From Yersinia artesiana (GTDB lineage: Bacteria; Pseudomonadota; Gammaproteobacteria; Enterobacterales; Enterobacteriaceae): a stretch of 54,198 nucleotides of DNA. Shown here piece after piece: positions 39,528-48,787 of the stretch. The notes below the pieces were generated by a model, which searched no databases, was not told the DNA's origin, and worked only from the letters and a program-made list of their open reading frames with translations. Numbering within the stretch: the first letter of the stretch is position 1; the number at the start of each line of letters is the position of its first letter. The stretch spans positions 1-54,198 of the forward strand of contig NZ_CACVAD010000003.1 in the NCBI RefSeq assembly GCF_902726545.1. The letters are read 5' to 3'. The position numbers and the translations under genes are program-made.

Positions 39528-40226
39528 TCACCCTAATGTTTTAGCCCGCAGCCCATAAAGCAACAGGTCAATATGTTCGATAAGTACTTGATTAATCATC
39601 TCACTTTCAGATTCACCGATTTCCAGCCATCCAGCTTGCCGGCGGATGGTTTCTCGCCCCATACGGAAAGCCAGAACTTCACCAATTAATGCATGTGTAT
39701 GAAGAATAGTTTTTGTAGCATTTGCATCGGCACCAATGAATGCCGCCAGCAATAGGTTCAGTTTTTGGTGTAAAGGTGCAATGGCCTGAGTATGAATCAA
39801 CAGATATGCATCAGTGGGGGAGAGTTGCTCCCGCGCCATGATTTTGCTGAGATTCAGCGTTTCTGGCTGTGTCATTAAATGACTGAATTCTAATAATCCA
39901 CGGCGGATATAATGCAGCTGCTGTTCCGGGCTTTGCTCCTGGCGCGGTAGTAGCAGAAACTGGTCAATTTCCTGTCTCAGTGGCGCAAAAGCTTGTTGAA
40001 TAAAATCGGCAATTTGTTGCGCCACCGCCAGATACAGACCTTCTTTGGAATTGAAGTAGTAAGTAATCGCGGCAATATTCTGGCCGGCCCGCTGAGCAAT
40101 CTCACGGGTGGTAGCCCCTTTCAAACCCTGTTCGCCGAACAACTCGGTCGCCGCTTGTATCAGTTGCTGACGGGCTTGTTCACCGCGAGAGGTGACAGGT
40201 ATTGCTGGTGTCATGGAATGGGACAT
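39528..40226 (-). CDS. cecR: TetR-family regulator CecR (YbiH)
   Basis: CecR controls ybhGFSR and rhlE in E. coli and affects sensitivity to cefoperazone and chloramphenicol. The 232-residue product has the TetR helix-turn-helix at about residues 20-65: GATTREIAQRAGQNIAAITY followed by YFNSKEGLYLAV. I start at 40226 (MSHSMTPAIP), four bases after GGAG. An ATG four codons later is possible. It heads the leftward operon and is divergent from rhlE. Confidence 0.92.
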   Translation of the reverse strand: MSHSMTPAIPVTSRGEQARQQLIQAATELFGEQGLKGATTREIAQRAGQNIAAITYYFNSKEGLYLAVAQQIADFIQQAFAPLRQEIDQFLLLPRQEQSPEQQLHYIRRGLLEFSHLMTQPETLNLSKIMAREQLSPTDAYLLIHTQAIAPLHQKLNLLLAAFIGADANATKTILHTHALIGEVLAFRMGRETIRRQAGWLEIGESESEMINQVLIEHIDLLLYGLRAKTLG

Positions 40227-40248
40227 AGGCTCCAGTCTTAGTGCAATT

Positions 40249-40323
40249 CCCCTGTAGGGGTACATAAGGGTATAATTTGTGCTAATAATAGTAATGGCTA
40301 AATAATAAATCAATCATATGATT
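40249..40323. promoter_or_regulatory. Palindromes in the cecR-rhlE divergent region
   Basis: CCCCTGTAGGGG (40249-40260) and the perfect palindrome AATCATATGATT (40312-40323) lie between the divergent genes. Either could be the CecR operator; I cannot tell which. The rest of 40324-40480 is AT-rich with nothing else clear. Confidence 0.4.
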
Positions 40324-40488
40324 AACTTTAGGCTGTAGCTGCGAATATGTAAAGTTATGGCCGGAATTAGCTCTGTTTTTGTGAGCAGAAGTGAGTTAAT
40401 CGCCAGAAATAAATCAATTTTCTTGATGTTTGGGTTAATAAAAATCTTAAGAAACACGTAAATATCCCTTTTCCTGCTAAACATCTGT

Positions 40489-40629
40489 TATAATCAGCCG
40501 CAATGGTGCACTGCAGTTTGTGCCAATCCTCGTGGTAATGCCTCAATTCATGCCTCGTCTGATAATCTTCCCTTGAAACTGCACCTGACGATATCGCCGG
40601 GATTGGGGAGATCTGGAGCTTCTCGTAAT
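40489..40629 (+). promoter_or_regulatory. rhlE promoter and long structured leader
   Basis: TATAAT (40489-40494) predicts a start near 40501, giving a leader of about 130 bases. GGTGCA/TGCACC and GTTT/AAAC allow a long-range stem between 40505-40519 and 40576-40585. The nearest SD-like GGAG is 12 bases from the ATG, unusually far. Confidence 0.5.
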
Positions 40630-41985
40630 ATGTCATTTGATTCTCTCGGTTTAAACGCCGACATCCTGCGTGCTGTTGAAGAGCAGGGCTACCTTGTGCC
40701 GACGCCAATTCAACGTCAGGCAATCCCTGTGGTACTGGAAGGCCGTGATTTAATGGCCAGCGCCCAAACCGGTACCGGTAAAACCGCTGGTTTCACCTTG
40801 CCACTGTTGCAACTGCTAAGTCAGAACCAACAGCCAATTAAAGGCCGTCGTCCGGTGCGTGCGTTGATTTTGACGCCGACTCGCGAACTGGCTGCGCAGA
40901 TTGACGAAAACGTCCAGAGTTACAGCAAATACCTGAAGCTGCGTTCGCTGGTGGTATTTGGTGGCGTTAGCATTAACCCACAGATGATGAAATTGCGTGG
41001 TGGTGTTGATATTTTGGTCGCCACCCCGGGCCGTTTACTGGATCTGGAACATCAGAACGCGGTTGATTTGTCCAAGATTGAGATTTTGGTATTGGACGAA
41101 GCCGACCGCATGCTGGATATGGGCTTTATTCACGATATCCGTCGTGTTTTGGCAAAACTGCCAGCCAAGCGCCAGAACTTGCTGTTCTCCGCCACCTTCT
41201 CTGATGAGATTAAAGGTTTGGCTAGCAAGCTGTTGCATAACCCCGCTTCTGTTGAAGTGGCGCGTCGCAACACTGCTTCTGAACAAATCGCACAAAGCGT
41301 TCATTTTGTGGATAAAAACCGCAAACGCGAGCTGTTATCTCAGATGATTGGCGAAGGTAACTGGCAGCAAGTATTGGTGTTCAACCGCACCAAACATGGC
41401 GCTAACCATTTGGCTGAACAATTGAATAAAGACGGCATTACTGCCGCCGCTATTCACGGTAACAAGAGTCAGGGCGCGCGTACTCGTGCATTGGCTGATT
41501 TTAAAGACGGCAAAATCCGTGTACTGGTTGCGACTGATATCGCCGCTCGCGGTTTGGATATCGATCAGTTACCTCATGTGGTTAACTATGAACTGCCAAA
41601 CGTACCGGAAGATTACGTGCACCGCATTGGTCGTACTGGCCGCGCAGAACGTACTGGTGAAGCGATTTCTTTAGTTTGTGTTGATGAACATAAACTGTTG
41701 CGTGATATCGAGCGCTTACTGAAACGTGAAATCCCACGCATTGCGCTGGATGGCTATGAGCCGGACCCGAGCATTAAAGCTGATCCGATTCAAAATGGTC
41801 GTCAAGGTCGCGGAGCACAACGTCCTGGTATGGGCCGTGGTAGCAGTGCAGGCCGCCCACAAAATGGTGGCGCAGCAGCAGGCCGTGGCGATAGCCGCAC
41901 CAGCCGCCCACGTAGCCAGGCTGATGGTCAACGCCGCCCGGCAGGCCCGTCTTCTCGTGGTCGTAGTCGTAATCCAGGCGAATAA
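40630..41985 (+). CDS. rhlE: DEAD-box RNA helicase RhlE
   Basis: RhlE is an ATP-dependent RNA helicase involved in ribosome maturation and RNA decay. The 451-residue product has the full motif set: the Q motif TPIQRQA near 27, Walker A AQTGTGKT near 45, [19 protein letters not shown] near 155, SAT near 186 and HRIGRTGR near 340. A basic, glycine- and arginine-rich tail follows (about 395-451). I start at [11 protein letters not shown], matching E. coli. The in-frame ATG 19 codons upstream lies in the leader. Confidence 0.95.
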   Translation: MSFDSLGLNADILRAVEEQGYLVPTPIQRQAIPVVLEGRDLMASAQTGTGKTAGFTLPLLQLLSQNQQPIKGRRPVRALILTPTRELAAQIDENVQSYSKYLKLRSLVVFGGVSINPQMMKLRGGVDILVATPGRLLDLEHQNAVDLSKIEILVLDEADRMLDMGFIHDIRRVLAKLPAKRQNLLFSATFSDEIKGLASKLLHNPASVEVARRNTASEQIAQSVHFVDKNRKRELLSQMIGEGNWQQVLVFNRTKHGANHLAEQLNKDGITAAAIHGNKSQGARTRALADFKDGKIRVLVATDIAARGLDIDQLPHVVNYELPNVPEDYVHRIGRTGRAERTGEAISLVCVDEHKLLRDIERLLKREIPRIALDGYEPDPSIKADPIQNGRQGRGAQRPGMGRGSSAGRPQNGGAAAGRGDSRTSRPRSQADGQRRPAGPSSRGRSRNPGE

Positions 41986-42005
41986 GTTAAATCGTATTCG
42001 CTGAT

Positions 42006-42035
42006 AAAACCGCTTCTTTGGAGGCGGTTTTTTTT
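42006..42035 (+). terminator. rhlE terminator
   Basis: AAAACCGCTTC pairs with GAGGCGGTTTT (one wobble), followed by a run of eight T. Confidence 0.9.
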
Positions 42036-42153
42036 CATCTGAATCCATGTCATTACAGGGTTATTCCTTGTCTTAGCCCCGGCTTGCCCCGTATCATTGC
42101 CGGTCTTTTTTACCGTTATACTGTGGTTGAAATAAGGAAGTAGGATAAATGAT

Positions 42154-43092
42154 ATGCGGGTAATACTGGCACCGATGGAAGGGGTATTAGACTCACTGGT
42201 GCGCGAGCTTCTTAGTGAAGTCAATGATTACGACCTTTGTATCACCGAGTTCTTACGGGTGGTCGACCAACTATTGCCTACAAAATCATTCTACCGCCTC
42301 TGCCCTGAACTTCATCATCAGAGCCGAACCTCATCTGGCACTTTGGTGCGTATCCAATTGTTAGGCCAATATCCGCAATGGCTGGCGGAAAACGCCGCTC
42401 GCGCGGTTGAATTGGGATCTTACGGTGTGGATTTAAACTGCGGCTGCCCCTCTAAATTGGTGAACGGCAGTGGCGGCGGGGCCACATTGTTAAAAGATCC
42501 AGAGCTGATTTATCGGGGCGCGAAAGCAATGCGTGAAGCTGTACCGGCCCATCTGCCCGTAACGGTAAAGATTCGTTTAGGTTGGGATTCGGGTGATCGC
42601 CAGTTTGAAATTGCTGATGCGGTGCAACAAGCAGGCGCAACGGAATTAGCGGTACATGGCCGCACCAAAGAAGATGGTTATCAAGCGGAACGCATTAACT
42701 GGCAGGCAATAGGTGAAATTCGCCAGCGCCTGACCATACCTGTGATTGCCAATGGCGAAATTTGGGATTACCAGAGTGCGCAAGAGTGTATGAAAGTCAC
42801 GGGCTGTGATGCTGTGATGTTAGGTCGCGGCGCACTGAATGTGCCTAATTTGAGCCGTGTGGTGAAGTATAACGACCCGCGTATGCCCTGGCCGGAAGTG
42901 GTCAAACTGCTGCAAAAGTATGTGCAATTAGAAAAGCAGGGCGACACAGGGTTATACCATGTTGCCCGTATCAAACAGTGGTTAGGTTATTTACGCAAAG
43001 AATATGCAGAAGCCACGGATCTATTCAGCGAAATCCGCGCATTAAAAACCTCAAAAGAGATTGCATTGGCTATTACTCGTATTCGAGTATAG
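42154..43092 (+). CDS. dusC: tRNA-dihydrouridine(16) synthase DusC
   Basis: DusC is an FMN enzyme that reduces uridine 16 in tRNA. The 312-residue product begins APMEGVLDS (FMN site), has the catalytic cysteine in LNCGCPSK near residue 95, [10 protein letters not shown] near 136 and [10 protein letters not shown] near 168. It is very close to E. coli DusC. It is the first gene of a block whose E. coli counterparts lie far from rhlE. Confidence 0.95.
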   Translation: MRVILAPMEGVLDSLVRELLSEVNDYDLCITEFLRVVDQLLPTKSFYRLCPELHHQSRTSSGTLVRIQLLGQYPQWLAENAARAVELGSYGVDLNCGCPSKLVNGSGGGATLLKDPELIYRGAKAMREAVPAHLPVTVKIRLGWDSGDRQFEIADAVQQAGATELAVHGRTKEDGYQAERINWQAIGEIRQRLTIPVIANGEIWDYQSAQECMKVTGCDAVMLGRGALNVPNLSRVVKYNDPRMPWPEVVKLLQKYVQLEKQGDTGLYHVARIKQWLGYLRKEYAEATDLFSEIRALKTSKEIALAITRIRV

Positions 43093-43105
43093 GTATGACT
43101 AAATA

Positions 43106-43150
43106 CCGTTGCCTATAAACAAGCTAAAGGTATTGGCAACGGCATATTTT
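43106..43150 (+). terminator. dusC terminator hairpin
   Basis: CCGTTGCC pairs with GGCAACGG over a 21-base loop, followed by CATATTTT. Converging genes share it. Confidence 0.55.
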
Positions 43151-43160
43151 CCTTGTGAAT

Positions 43161-43790
43161 TTATTGTTTTTTATCCTGCATCTGTTTAAGGACTTTACCG
43201 AAGCTGATCGTTTTCCTACCCACTTTTTTCATTCCTTCTTCCGGAAGATAACTGAATTTCACGTAAAGTAGCTTACCCTCCGCCTTTTCCTGATATTTTA
43301 GCTTTTGAATAACGTCATACATTTCTTTGATATCTACAGGGATACCTGCGGCATCAGTTACCACCGAGCCAGGTAGAAATATTGATATTTGTTCAACCGA
43401 TTTACTCAACAAATCATGTAGTGGAAATAAGCCAGTAAATCGCTGTCGTGGCACATAATTGGTAATACCCATATAAATATCCGGTAGTTCTTTAATATGA
43501 TTTTCAATGCCGCGGGTCTGGTTTTTAATCAGAAATTCTGAAACTTCAATGGGGGTGCCGATTAATACTAATGGCTTGATAGCATTTCCTTTTTCGGCAA
43601 AGAGATACTCATTGTTGCTATCCTTTACGGCCTTTTGTAGTTCACCGCGATCAACAATCAGGCTGTAATATTTTCCCTCTTTTACAATAGGGGCAGGCTC
43701 GCGCCATAGAGCAATTTCATTGGCTGATGTAGCCCCCATTCCTACCGTAGAACATATAAATAATATAGATGTATTAACTAAGATTTTCAT
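43161..43790 (-). CDS. Secreted protein of unknown function
   Basis: I do not recognise this gene. The 209-residue product starts with a signal peptide (MKILVNTSILFICSTVGMGA, cut near TSA) and has no further membrane segment, so it is probably periplasmic. The mature part is basic and mixed alpha/beta in appearance, with no cysteine. Segments TGLFPLHDLLSKSVEQISIF and LYVKFSYLPEEGMKK look like folded-core strands. I start at 43790, where AAGGA is eight bases away. Longer in-frame versions (to 43928) run into the small gene upstream. That gene lies 79 bases upstream on the same strand. Confidence 0.75.
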   Translation of the reverse strand: MKILVNTSILFICSTVGMGATSANEIALWREPAPIVKEGKYYSLIVDRGELQKAVKDSNNEYLFAEKGNAIKPLVLIGTPIEVSEFLIKNQTRGIENHIKELPDIYMGITNYVPRQRFTGLFPLHDLLSKSVEQISIFLPGSVVTDAAGIPVDIKEMYDVIQKLKYQEKAEGKLLYVKFSYLPEEGMKKVGRKTISFGKVLKQMQDKKQ

Positions 43791-43869
43791 CAATAAGATC
43801 CTTCTCATTATGACCATTTTATGCAAATGATTAGTTATAAAATAATATTTACATCTCACTTTTATCCGC

Positions 43870-44046
43870 TTACTTTCTCTTTCGACTGATAAACTTCGCA
43901 ATGCCCAATAGGAAAACTGCACCAACAAAAATCAGCAAAGCATCCACCCAAAATGTCAGCGATGCCAGATTTTCATCATGAATGTCAGCTAAGCCAGCTG
44001 CGATTAAAAATACGCCGAAAAGAATACCAAAAATTGTCGTTCCCAT
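43870..44046 (-). CDS. Small two-helix membrane protein, unknown
   Basis: This 58-residue frame reads MGTTIFGILFGVFLIAAGLA, then DIHDENLASLTFWVD, then ALLIFVGAVFLLGIAKFISR and KRK. It has two hydrophobic helices joined by an acidic loop, and a basic C-terminus that should stay in the cytoplasm. AGGTGG lies four bases before the ATG. I know no family for it. The clean ribosome site, helix pattern and positive-inside tail make a real gene likely. Confidence 0.7.
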   Translation of the reverse strand: MGTTIFGILFGVFLIAAGLADIHDENLASLTFWVDALLIFVGAVFLLGIAKFISRKRK

Positions 44047-44269
44047 ATAACCACCTGTTAATCTGGGTTATCTAAATATTTCTGTTGGCATTATAGACTA
44101 ATATTTAAGTAGGCTGTATTTACTTGCGTAAATGTTTACCTCTGAGCAGCGATTAGGCAGTTTTAATCTTTGTAACAATCATTTTAAGAATGTGTGGTGC
44201 GCAGGGCATTACTGTAATTTATAATGCGCCAGATCAACCACAATGGCTCCAGACAACCTATTTAAGCTG

Positions 44270-45211
44270 ATGAACATGCATGTGAAAATCCGTTTTGCAC
44301 TATTAAGTTTCTTGCTTTTATCTACCAGTATCAGTGTTGTTCCTGCCGCGATAGCGAGTGGTGGAGCCAGTGAAGTTAAAGGTAAAGCCCCGCTTGAGTT
44401 AGCATCAGGAAGCGCAATGGTGGTTGATTTACAAACGAATAAAGTGATTTATGCCAATAACGCAGATGAGGTTGTACCGATCGCATCCATCACCAAACTA
44501 ATGACAGCCATGGTGGTATTAGATGCTAAATTACCGCTTGATGAGATTATTTCAGTCGATATCCATCAAACCAAAGAAATGAAAGGCGTATTTTCACGGG
44601 TTAGAGTGAACAGTGAAATTAGCCGCAAAGATATGTTGTTGCTGGCGCTTATGTCATCGGAAAACCGTGCCGCAGCAAGTCTGGCTCATCATTATCCCGG
44701 CGGTTATAACGCCTTTATTAAGGCGATGAATGCAAAAGCTAAATCGCTAGGAATGACCAAAACGCGCTATGTCGAACCCACCGGTCTCTCGATTAATAAT
44801 GTTTCGACGGCGCGCGACCTGACTAAATTATTGATAGCGACCAAGCAATATCCACTTATTGGTCAGCTAAGCACTACAACCGAGAAAATGGCAACATTCC
44901 GTGAGCCAAATTACACATTGCCTTTTCGTAATACTAACCATTTGGTTTATAACGATAAATGGAATATCCAGCTAACAAAAACCGGCTTTACCAATCAGGC
45001 GGGACACTGTTTGGCAATGCGCACCGTTATTGGTAATCGCCCTGTTGCATTGGTTGTTTTGGATGCTTTTGGTAAATATACCCATTTTGCAGATGCAAAC
45101 CGCCTGCGTAGTTGGATAGAGACGGGTAAGGCTGCACCCATCCCCGGTGCTGCAAAAAGCTATCGTCAGCAAAAAGATGCTCAAGGCCGCTTAGCTCAGG
45201 TATCCGAATAA
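44270..45211 (+). CDS. pbpG: D-alanyl-D-alanine endopeptidase (PBP7)
   Basis: PbpG cleaves D-Ala-meso-DAP cross-links in peptidoglycan in the periplasm. The 313-residue product has a signal peptide (to about AAIAS) and the three serine-peptidase motifs: SITK, SEN (in LMSSENRAA) and KTG (in LTKTGFTN). The start is uncertain: ATGs at 44243, 44270 and 44276 are all in frame and none has a strong SD. I prefer 44270 for a normal signal peptide length. Confidence 0.93.
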   Translation: MNMHVKIRFALLSFLLLSTSISVVPAAIASGGASEVKGKAPLELASGSAMVVDLQTNKVIYANNADEVVPIASITKLMTAMVVLDAKLPLDEIISVDIHQTKEMKGVFSRVRVNSEISRKDMLLLALMSSENRAAASLAHHYPGGYNAFIKAMNAKAKSLGMTKTRYVEPTGLSINNVSTARDLTKLLIATKQYPLIGQLSTTTEKMATFREPNYTLPFRNTNHLVYNDKWNIQLTKTGFTNQAGHCLAMRTVIGNRPVALVVLDAFGKYTHFADANRLRSWIETGKAAPIPGAAKSYRQQKDAQGRLAQVSE

Positions 45212-45305
45212 ATACAGCAATTGGCAATTGAGAGGCAGAGTTTGCATGCAACGGGCAAATTCTGCCTGTGGTATTTGATAAATGGCGCTTATATTACTGA
45301 TAAAA

Positions 45306-45389
45306 TTAGAAAATTAGTTTAAATACGCCGGTAATAGTCAGTAATCCTACAATAAAAATGATTGCAATAATCCACAGTATTATTTTCAT
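45306..45389 (-). CDS. yohP: YohP, 27-residue membrane protein
   Basis: The frame reads MKIILWIIAIIFIVGLLTIT and ends GVFKLIF. E. coli YohP is also 27 residues and begins MKIILW and ends TGVFK-IF, so identification is secure despite the size. It is a single-helix inner-membrane protein of unknown function. GGGAGA lies five bases before the ATG. In E. coli yohP also lies near dusC and pbpG. Confidence 0.88.
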   Translation of the reverse strand: MKIILWIIAIIFIVGLLTITGVFKLIF

Positions 45390-45430
45390 TCGTTCTCCCA
45401 GTCTCAAGATGAAAAAATAACGTTTGCCAG

Positions 45431-45454
45431 TCATACCAACCTTAGTTGGTATGA
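45431..45454. repeat. Perfect hairpin between yohP and dld
   Basis: TCATACCAAC and GTTGGTATGA form a perfect 10-bp stem around CTTA. It could be the dld terminator (the minus strand has TTTTTT about 20 bases further) or an operator for yohP. Confidence 0.5.
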
Positions 45455-45556
45455 GATTATGACTATAGTTTGTCTGGCAGATTTCATGCGGTATGTTGTA
45501 GGAATTCGGATAATGCTTAATTCATTTTGATGCATACAACATTCGTTTCCAGAAAG

Positions 45557-47269
45557 TTATTTGGTCTGCCAATATTTAAACTTCGATGTTTTGCCAATCC
45601 CTGGGTTAAAACTGTTGGTTGGATCTATCTGCTGATAAAACGCTTTCAATGCAGGCTTAGCAATATAGAGGTGGCCGACATTATGTTCGGCTGGATATTC
45701 CGCCCCTTTATCATTCAGAAGAACCAACATTTTTTGTTTTAAAGCGTGCGTATCGACCCCTTTCTTTACAATATAATCTTGATGAAAGACATGGCACAAA
45801 AAGTGGCCATAATAGAGTTTGGCGACCAGAGATTGATCTATTTCAGGCGGTAGAGTTTCAAACCACTGCTCCTCATTACGTGGCAGAGCAATATCCAGCG
45901 CTAGAATATCTTCAACTTTATCGGCATGCACGGCGTGATAACGAACGGCTGCACCGGCCGCAGCAAAACGATGCAAAAAAGCTTTTTTGCCTTCATCGGC
46001 AGTACAGGTAATAAAGTTACCTTCCGCAGTAACAAAAAATTCCTTTAAAAATTGCTGAGCTTCAGTAATTCCTTCTCCTGACATTTTCAACAGCAAGTGA
46101 TGCTCATATTTATTACGATAACTCTTAAGTCGCTTTGGTAAATGGTTGGGAAGTACCTGGCTAAAACCTTGCATGATCCGATCAGTTAAATGGTCGACCA
46201 GGAAAGGAACTTTATTCAGGCGTGCATCAATTTTGCCTTTTAAGGTGAAGAAACGCGGCATATTATTGGTACCCATGCTGTTGATCATGACAAATGTATC
46301 TTTGCCATACACCTCTGCAATATCAAAAATGTCACGATGCATGTATTCACCAGCAATAGGTAAATGTTTGAAGTCACGTAAAATAGCACGCCGTAGTTCT
46401 GTTAATACTTGAGTCTGGTTGGTGCCGATATAAAAAACTTGCTGCTGTTTTTCACTGGGGAATGTATCCAGGCGAACAGCAAACACAGCCAATTTACCCG
46501 CGCATCCAGACGCTTCAAATAGGCGTCTTGGGTCAGCATTAAAACGGGATGGGGTGGGCGCATCAATATCTCTCACGCGCGTAGCATATTCGTGATCAGA
46601 TGCTTGTTGTGTCCCTTGATCAATATCGCTGGCCTGATACTTACCTTGTTCTAAACGTTGTAAAATCTCCTCTGGTGTATTACCTAAATTAATTCCTAGA
46701 TGATTAATTAATTGCAACTCACCTTGTGCATCAATTTGCGCAAATAGTGCCATTTCCGTGTAAGCAGGGCCTCTTTGAACCAATGAGCCACCTGAGTTAT
46801 TACAAATGCCACCGATAACTGAAGCACCGATGCAGGAAGAACCAATGACTGAATGGGGTTCGCGGTCATAGGGTTTCAAACGTTTTTCCAGTTGATTCAA
46901 TGTGCTACCGGGAAAGCCAATAATCTGCTTACCATCATTGAGTAACTGAATTTGATTGAGGCGCAATGTATTCAATATAACAACAGGGCGGTCGTAATCA
47001 TCTCCACTAGGCGTCGATCCCTCTGTCAGCCCGGTATTCGCTGCTTGCATGATAACGATAGTGTCGGCCGCCACGCAGGCTTGTAATAACTGCCATTGCT
47101 GCAACAAGGTAGAAGGAAATACGACAGCGAGGGCAGAACCAGCCCCTGAGCGGAAACCCGTACGGTAGCGTTCAGTTTGGCGTTCACCAGTCAACAAGTA
47201 GCGAGCGCCGACAATATGTTGCAACCGAGCTAACAGAGTTTGAATTTTTTTATCAGTAGATTGATTCAT
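45557..47269 (-). CDS. dld: Quinone-dependent D-lactate dehydrogenase
   Basis: Dld is a peripheral membrane flavoprotein that oxidises D-lactate to pyruvate and feeds the respiratory chain. The 570-residue product is one residue shorter than E. coli. It has the FAD-binding PCMH-type region (about 40-215, including NTGLTEGSTPSGDDYDRPVV and SVIGSSCIGASVIGGICNNS) and the C-terminal membrane-binding region typical of Dld. It is divergent from cyaB. Confidence 0.95.
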   Translation of the reverse strand: MNQSTDKKIQTLLARLQHIVGARYLLTGERQTERYRTGFRSGAGSALAVVFPSTLLQQWQLLQACVAADTIVIMQAANTGLTEGSTPSGDDYDRPVVILNTLRLNQIQLLNDGKQIIGFPGSTLNQLEKRLKPYDREPHSVIGSSCIGASVIGGICNNSGGSLVQRGPAYTEMALFAQIDAQGELQLINHLGINLGNTPEEILQRLEQGKYQASDIDQGTQQASDHEYATRVRDIDAPTPSRFNADPRRLFEASGCAGKLAVFAVRLDTFPSEKQQQVFYIGTNQTQVLTELRRAILRDFKHLPIAGEYMHRDIFDIAEVYGKDTFVMINSMGTNNMPRFFTLKGKIDARLNKVPFLVDHLTDRIMQGFSQVLPNHLPKRLKSYRNKYEHHLLLKMSGEGITEAQQFLKEFFVTAEGNFITCTADEGKKAFLHRFAAAGAAVRYHAVHADKVEDILALDIALPRNEEQWFETLPPEIDQSLVAKLYYGHFLCHVFHQDYIVKKGVDTHALKQKMLVLLNDKGAEYPAEHNVGHLYIAKPALKAFYQQIDPTNSFNPGIGKTSKFKYWQTK

Positions 47270-47475
47270 GCCAGCATATCCCTATTATTTTATTAATTTT
47301 GTGAAACTTCCCATGTCATTAGCGCTTATATTGTTATTGGCATTTGTGCTGCTCGCGGCTTAGCATAGCTAATGCTGGGGGTTAGTTTGATGAGTACCAC
47401 AATAATAATTTTTGACCATCAGACTATGAAGTATAGGATCGGATTGGATTATGGCACGGATTAATAAGGCATTTT

Positions 47476-48015
47476 ATGAGTGAGCATTTTGTTGGTAAAT
47501 ATGAGGTTGAGTTGAAGTTCCAGGTATCGGATATCGTGCAATTGCATAAACAGTTAGCCATGCATGAAGCAATCGCATTTACCGTCGATAATCATGAGAA
47601 AGATATCTATCTGGAAGCGAATAGCGGCGATTTAGCTGCTAAGCAAATAAGTATGGTTTTACGAGAGATGAATCCATCGGGTATTCGTTTGTGGATAGTT
47701 AAAGGGCCGGGCACAGAACGTTGCGAAGCAACCAATATTGAAGATATCGATAAAGTACAGAGTATGTTGTCAACATTAGGCTATCAGCCTGCGTTTACAT
47801 TGGAGAAACGACGCAGCATCTATTTTGTTGGAAAATTTCATGTGACGGTTGATAACCTGGCAGGATTGGGTGATTTTGCTGAAATAGCTATTATGACTGA
47901 TGATGTCACAGCTCTTGACAATCTCAAGGCTGAGTGCCGAGATTTAGCTGATAGATTAGGATTATTGGCAGAACAACAAGAAAGTCGATCATACCGACAG
48001 CTATTTGGTTTCTAA
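47476..48015 (+). CDS. cyaB: Class IV adenylate cyclase (CYTH domain)
   Basis: The 179-residue product is a close relative of the structurally known Y. pestis class IV adenylate cyclase. The CYTH signature ExExK appears as KYEVELKF near residue 8, and further metal or ATP-contact positions lie in RLWIVKGPG near 73, KRRSIYF near 113 and DFAEIAIM near 134. It forms cAMP from ATP in vitro in relatives; its role in the cell is unclear because enterobacteria rely on a class I cyclase. It stands alone. Confidence 0.9.
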   Translation: MSEHFVGKYEVELKFQVSDIVQLHKQLAMHEAIAFTVDNHEKDIYLEANSGDLAAKQISMVLREMNPSGIRLWIVKGPGTERCEATNIEDIDKVQSMLSTLGYQPAFTLEKRRSIYFVGKFHVTVDNLAGLGDFAEIAIMTDDVTALDNLKAECRDLADRLGLLAEQQESRSYRQLFGF

Positions 48016-48078
48016 CGAGTATACGAAGAACCCTCATGATGTCATATTGGCCGTTCCAGATGTCACGGCCAGATAGCT

Positions 48079-48420
48079 CTATTTTTTCATCAAAGACTTT
48101 AAGTTAGCGAATGGATTGTGGGTGGCAACCCCCTGATCATTCTGTGCATCATCGCCAGCAATCACTGTCGAACCATAGAGATCTGCTTCGGTATATTTGG
48201 AGTGTTCATGGTCATGGCAAAAAAGGCATAACATCTCCCAATTGCTGCCATCTTCGGGGTTATTACTGTGATCATGGTCGATATGGTGAACTGTCAGTTC
48301 GCGCAAGTTGGAATAAACGAATTCACGTGAACATTTGCCGCAAACCCACGGATAAATCTTCAACGCTTTTTCCCTATATCCACTTTCCAAACGCGCGTAG
48401 TTCTTCGGTATATATGCCAT
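48079..48420 (-). CDS. yajD: HNH nuclease family protein YajD
   Basis: The 113-residue product is almost identical to E. coli YajD. It has the zinc-finger cysteines CGKCSREF and CLFCHDHEH around the HNH core LTVHHIDHDHSNNPEDGSNW, the expected nuclease fold. The substrate is unknown. I start at 48420 (MAYIPKNYARLES), with AAGG upstream and matching E. coli. Confidence 0.93.
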   Translation of the reverse strand: MAYIPKNYARLESGYREKALKIYPWVCGKCSREFVYSNLRELTVHHIDHDHSNNPEDGSNWEMLCLFCHDHEHSKYTEADLYGSTVIAGDDAQNDQGVATHNPFANLKSLMKK

Positions 48421-48787
48421 ATCAGCCTTCAATTCTGTGAGAAATAATAGTTCTATTTTAGCGTGAAAGCAGGCGGCAGACTATCTACGATTGACTATTA
48501 ATCTTTAGGTCATACTCCCTCATTAGAGCCAGTCTCTACAGGAAGATATTGAATCAATTATAAAAATATGTGTCTAGATATTCATGTTGATACTGAGAGT
48601 TTTTGAGACTTTTGCTGATGATTTAAAGGGATAAGCCGTTTTACACTATCACTCTGTTTTTATGTTTACATTATTCAGTATAGAGTTATTAGCATAAGAT
48701 TATGCGTATCTCGCTAATAGACTTATTTTACGACAGGCAATACAGCGTATTTAGCCTGAAATCCTTTGCCGATTCAGTTGAGGCGAT
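48421..48787. other. Intergenic spacer with no recognised feature
   Basis: These 367 bases are AT-rich. I saw no coding frame with a ribosome site, no RNA gene and no clear operator. The promoters of yajD and the next gene must lie here. Confidence 0.5.
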
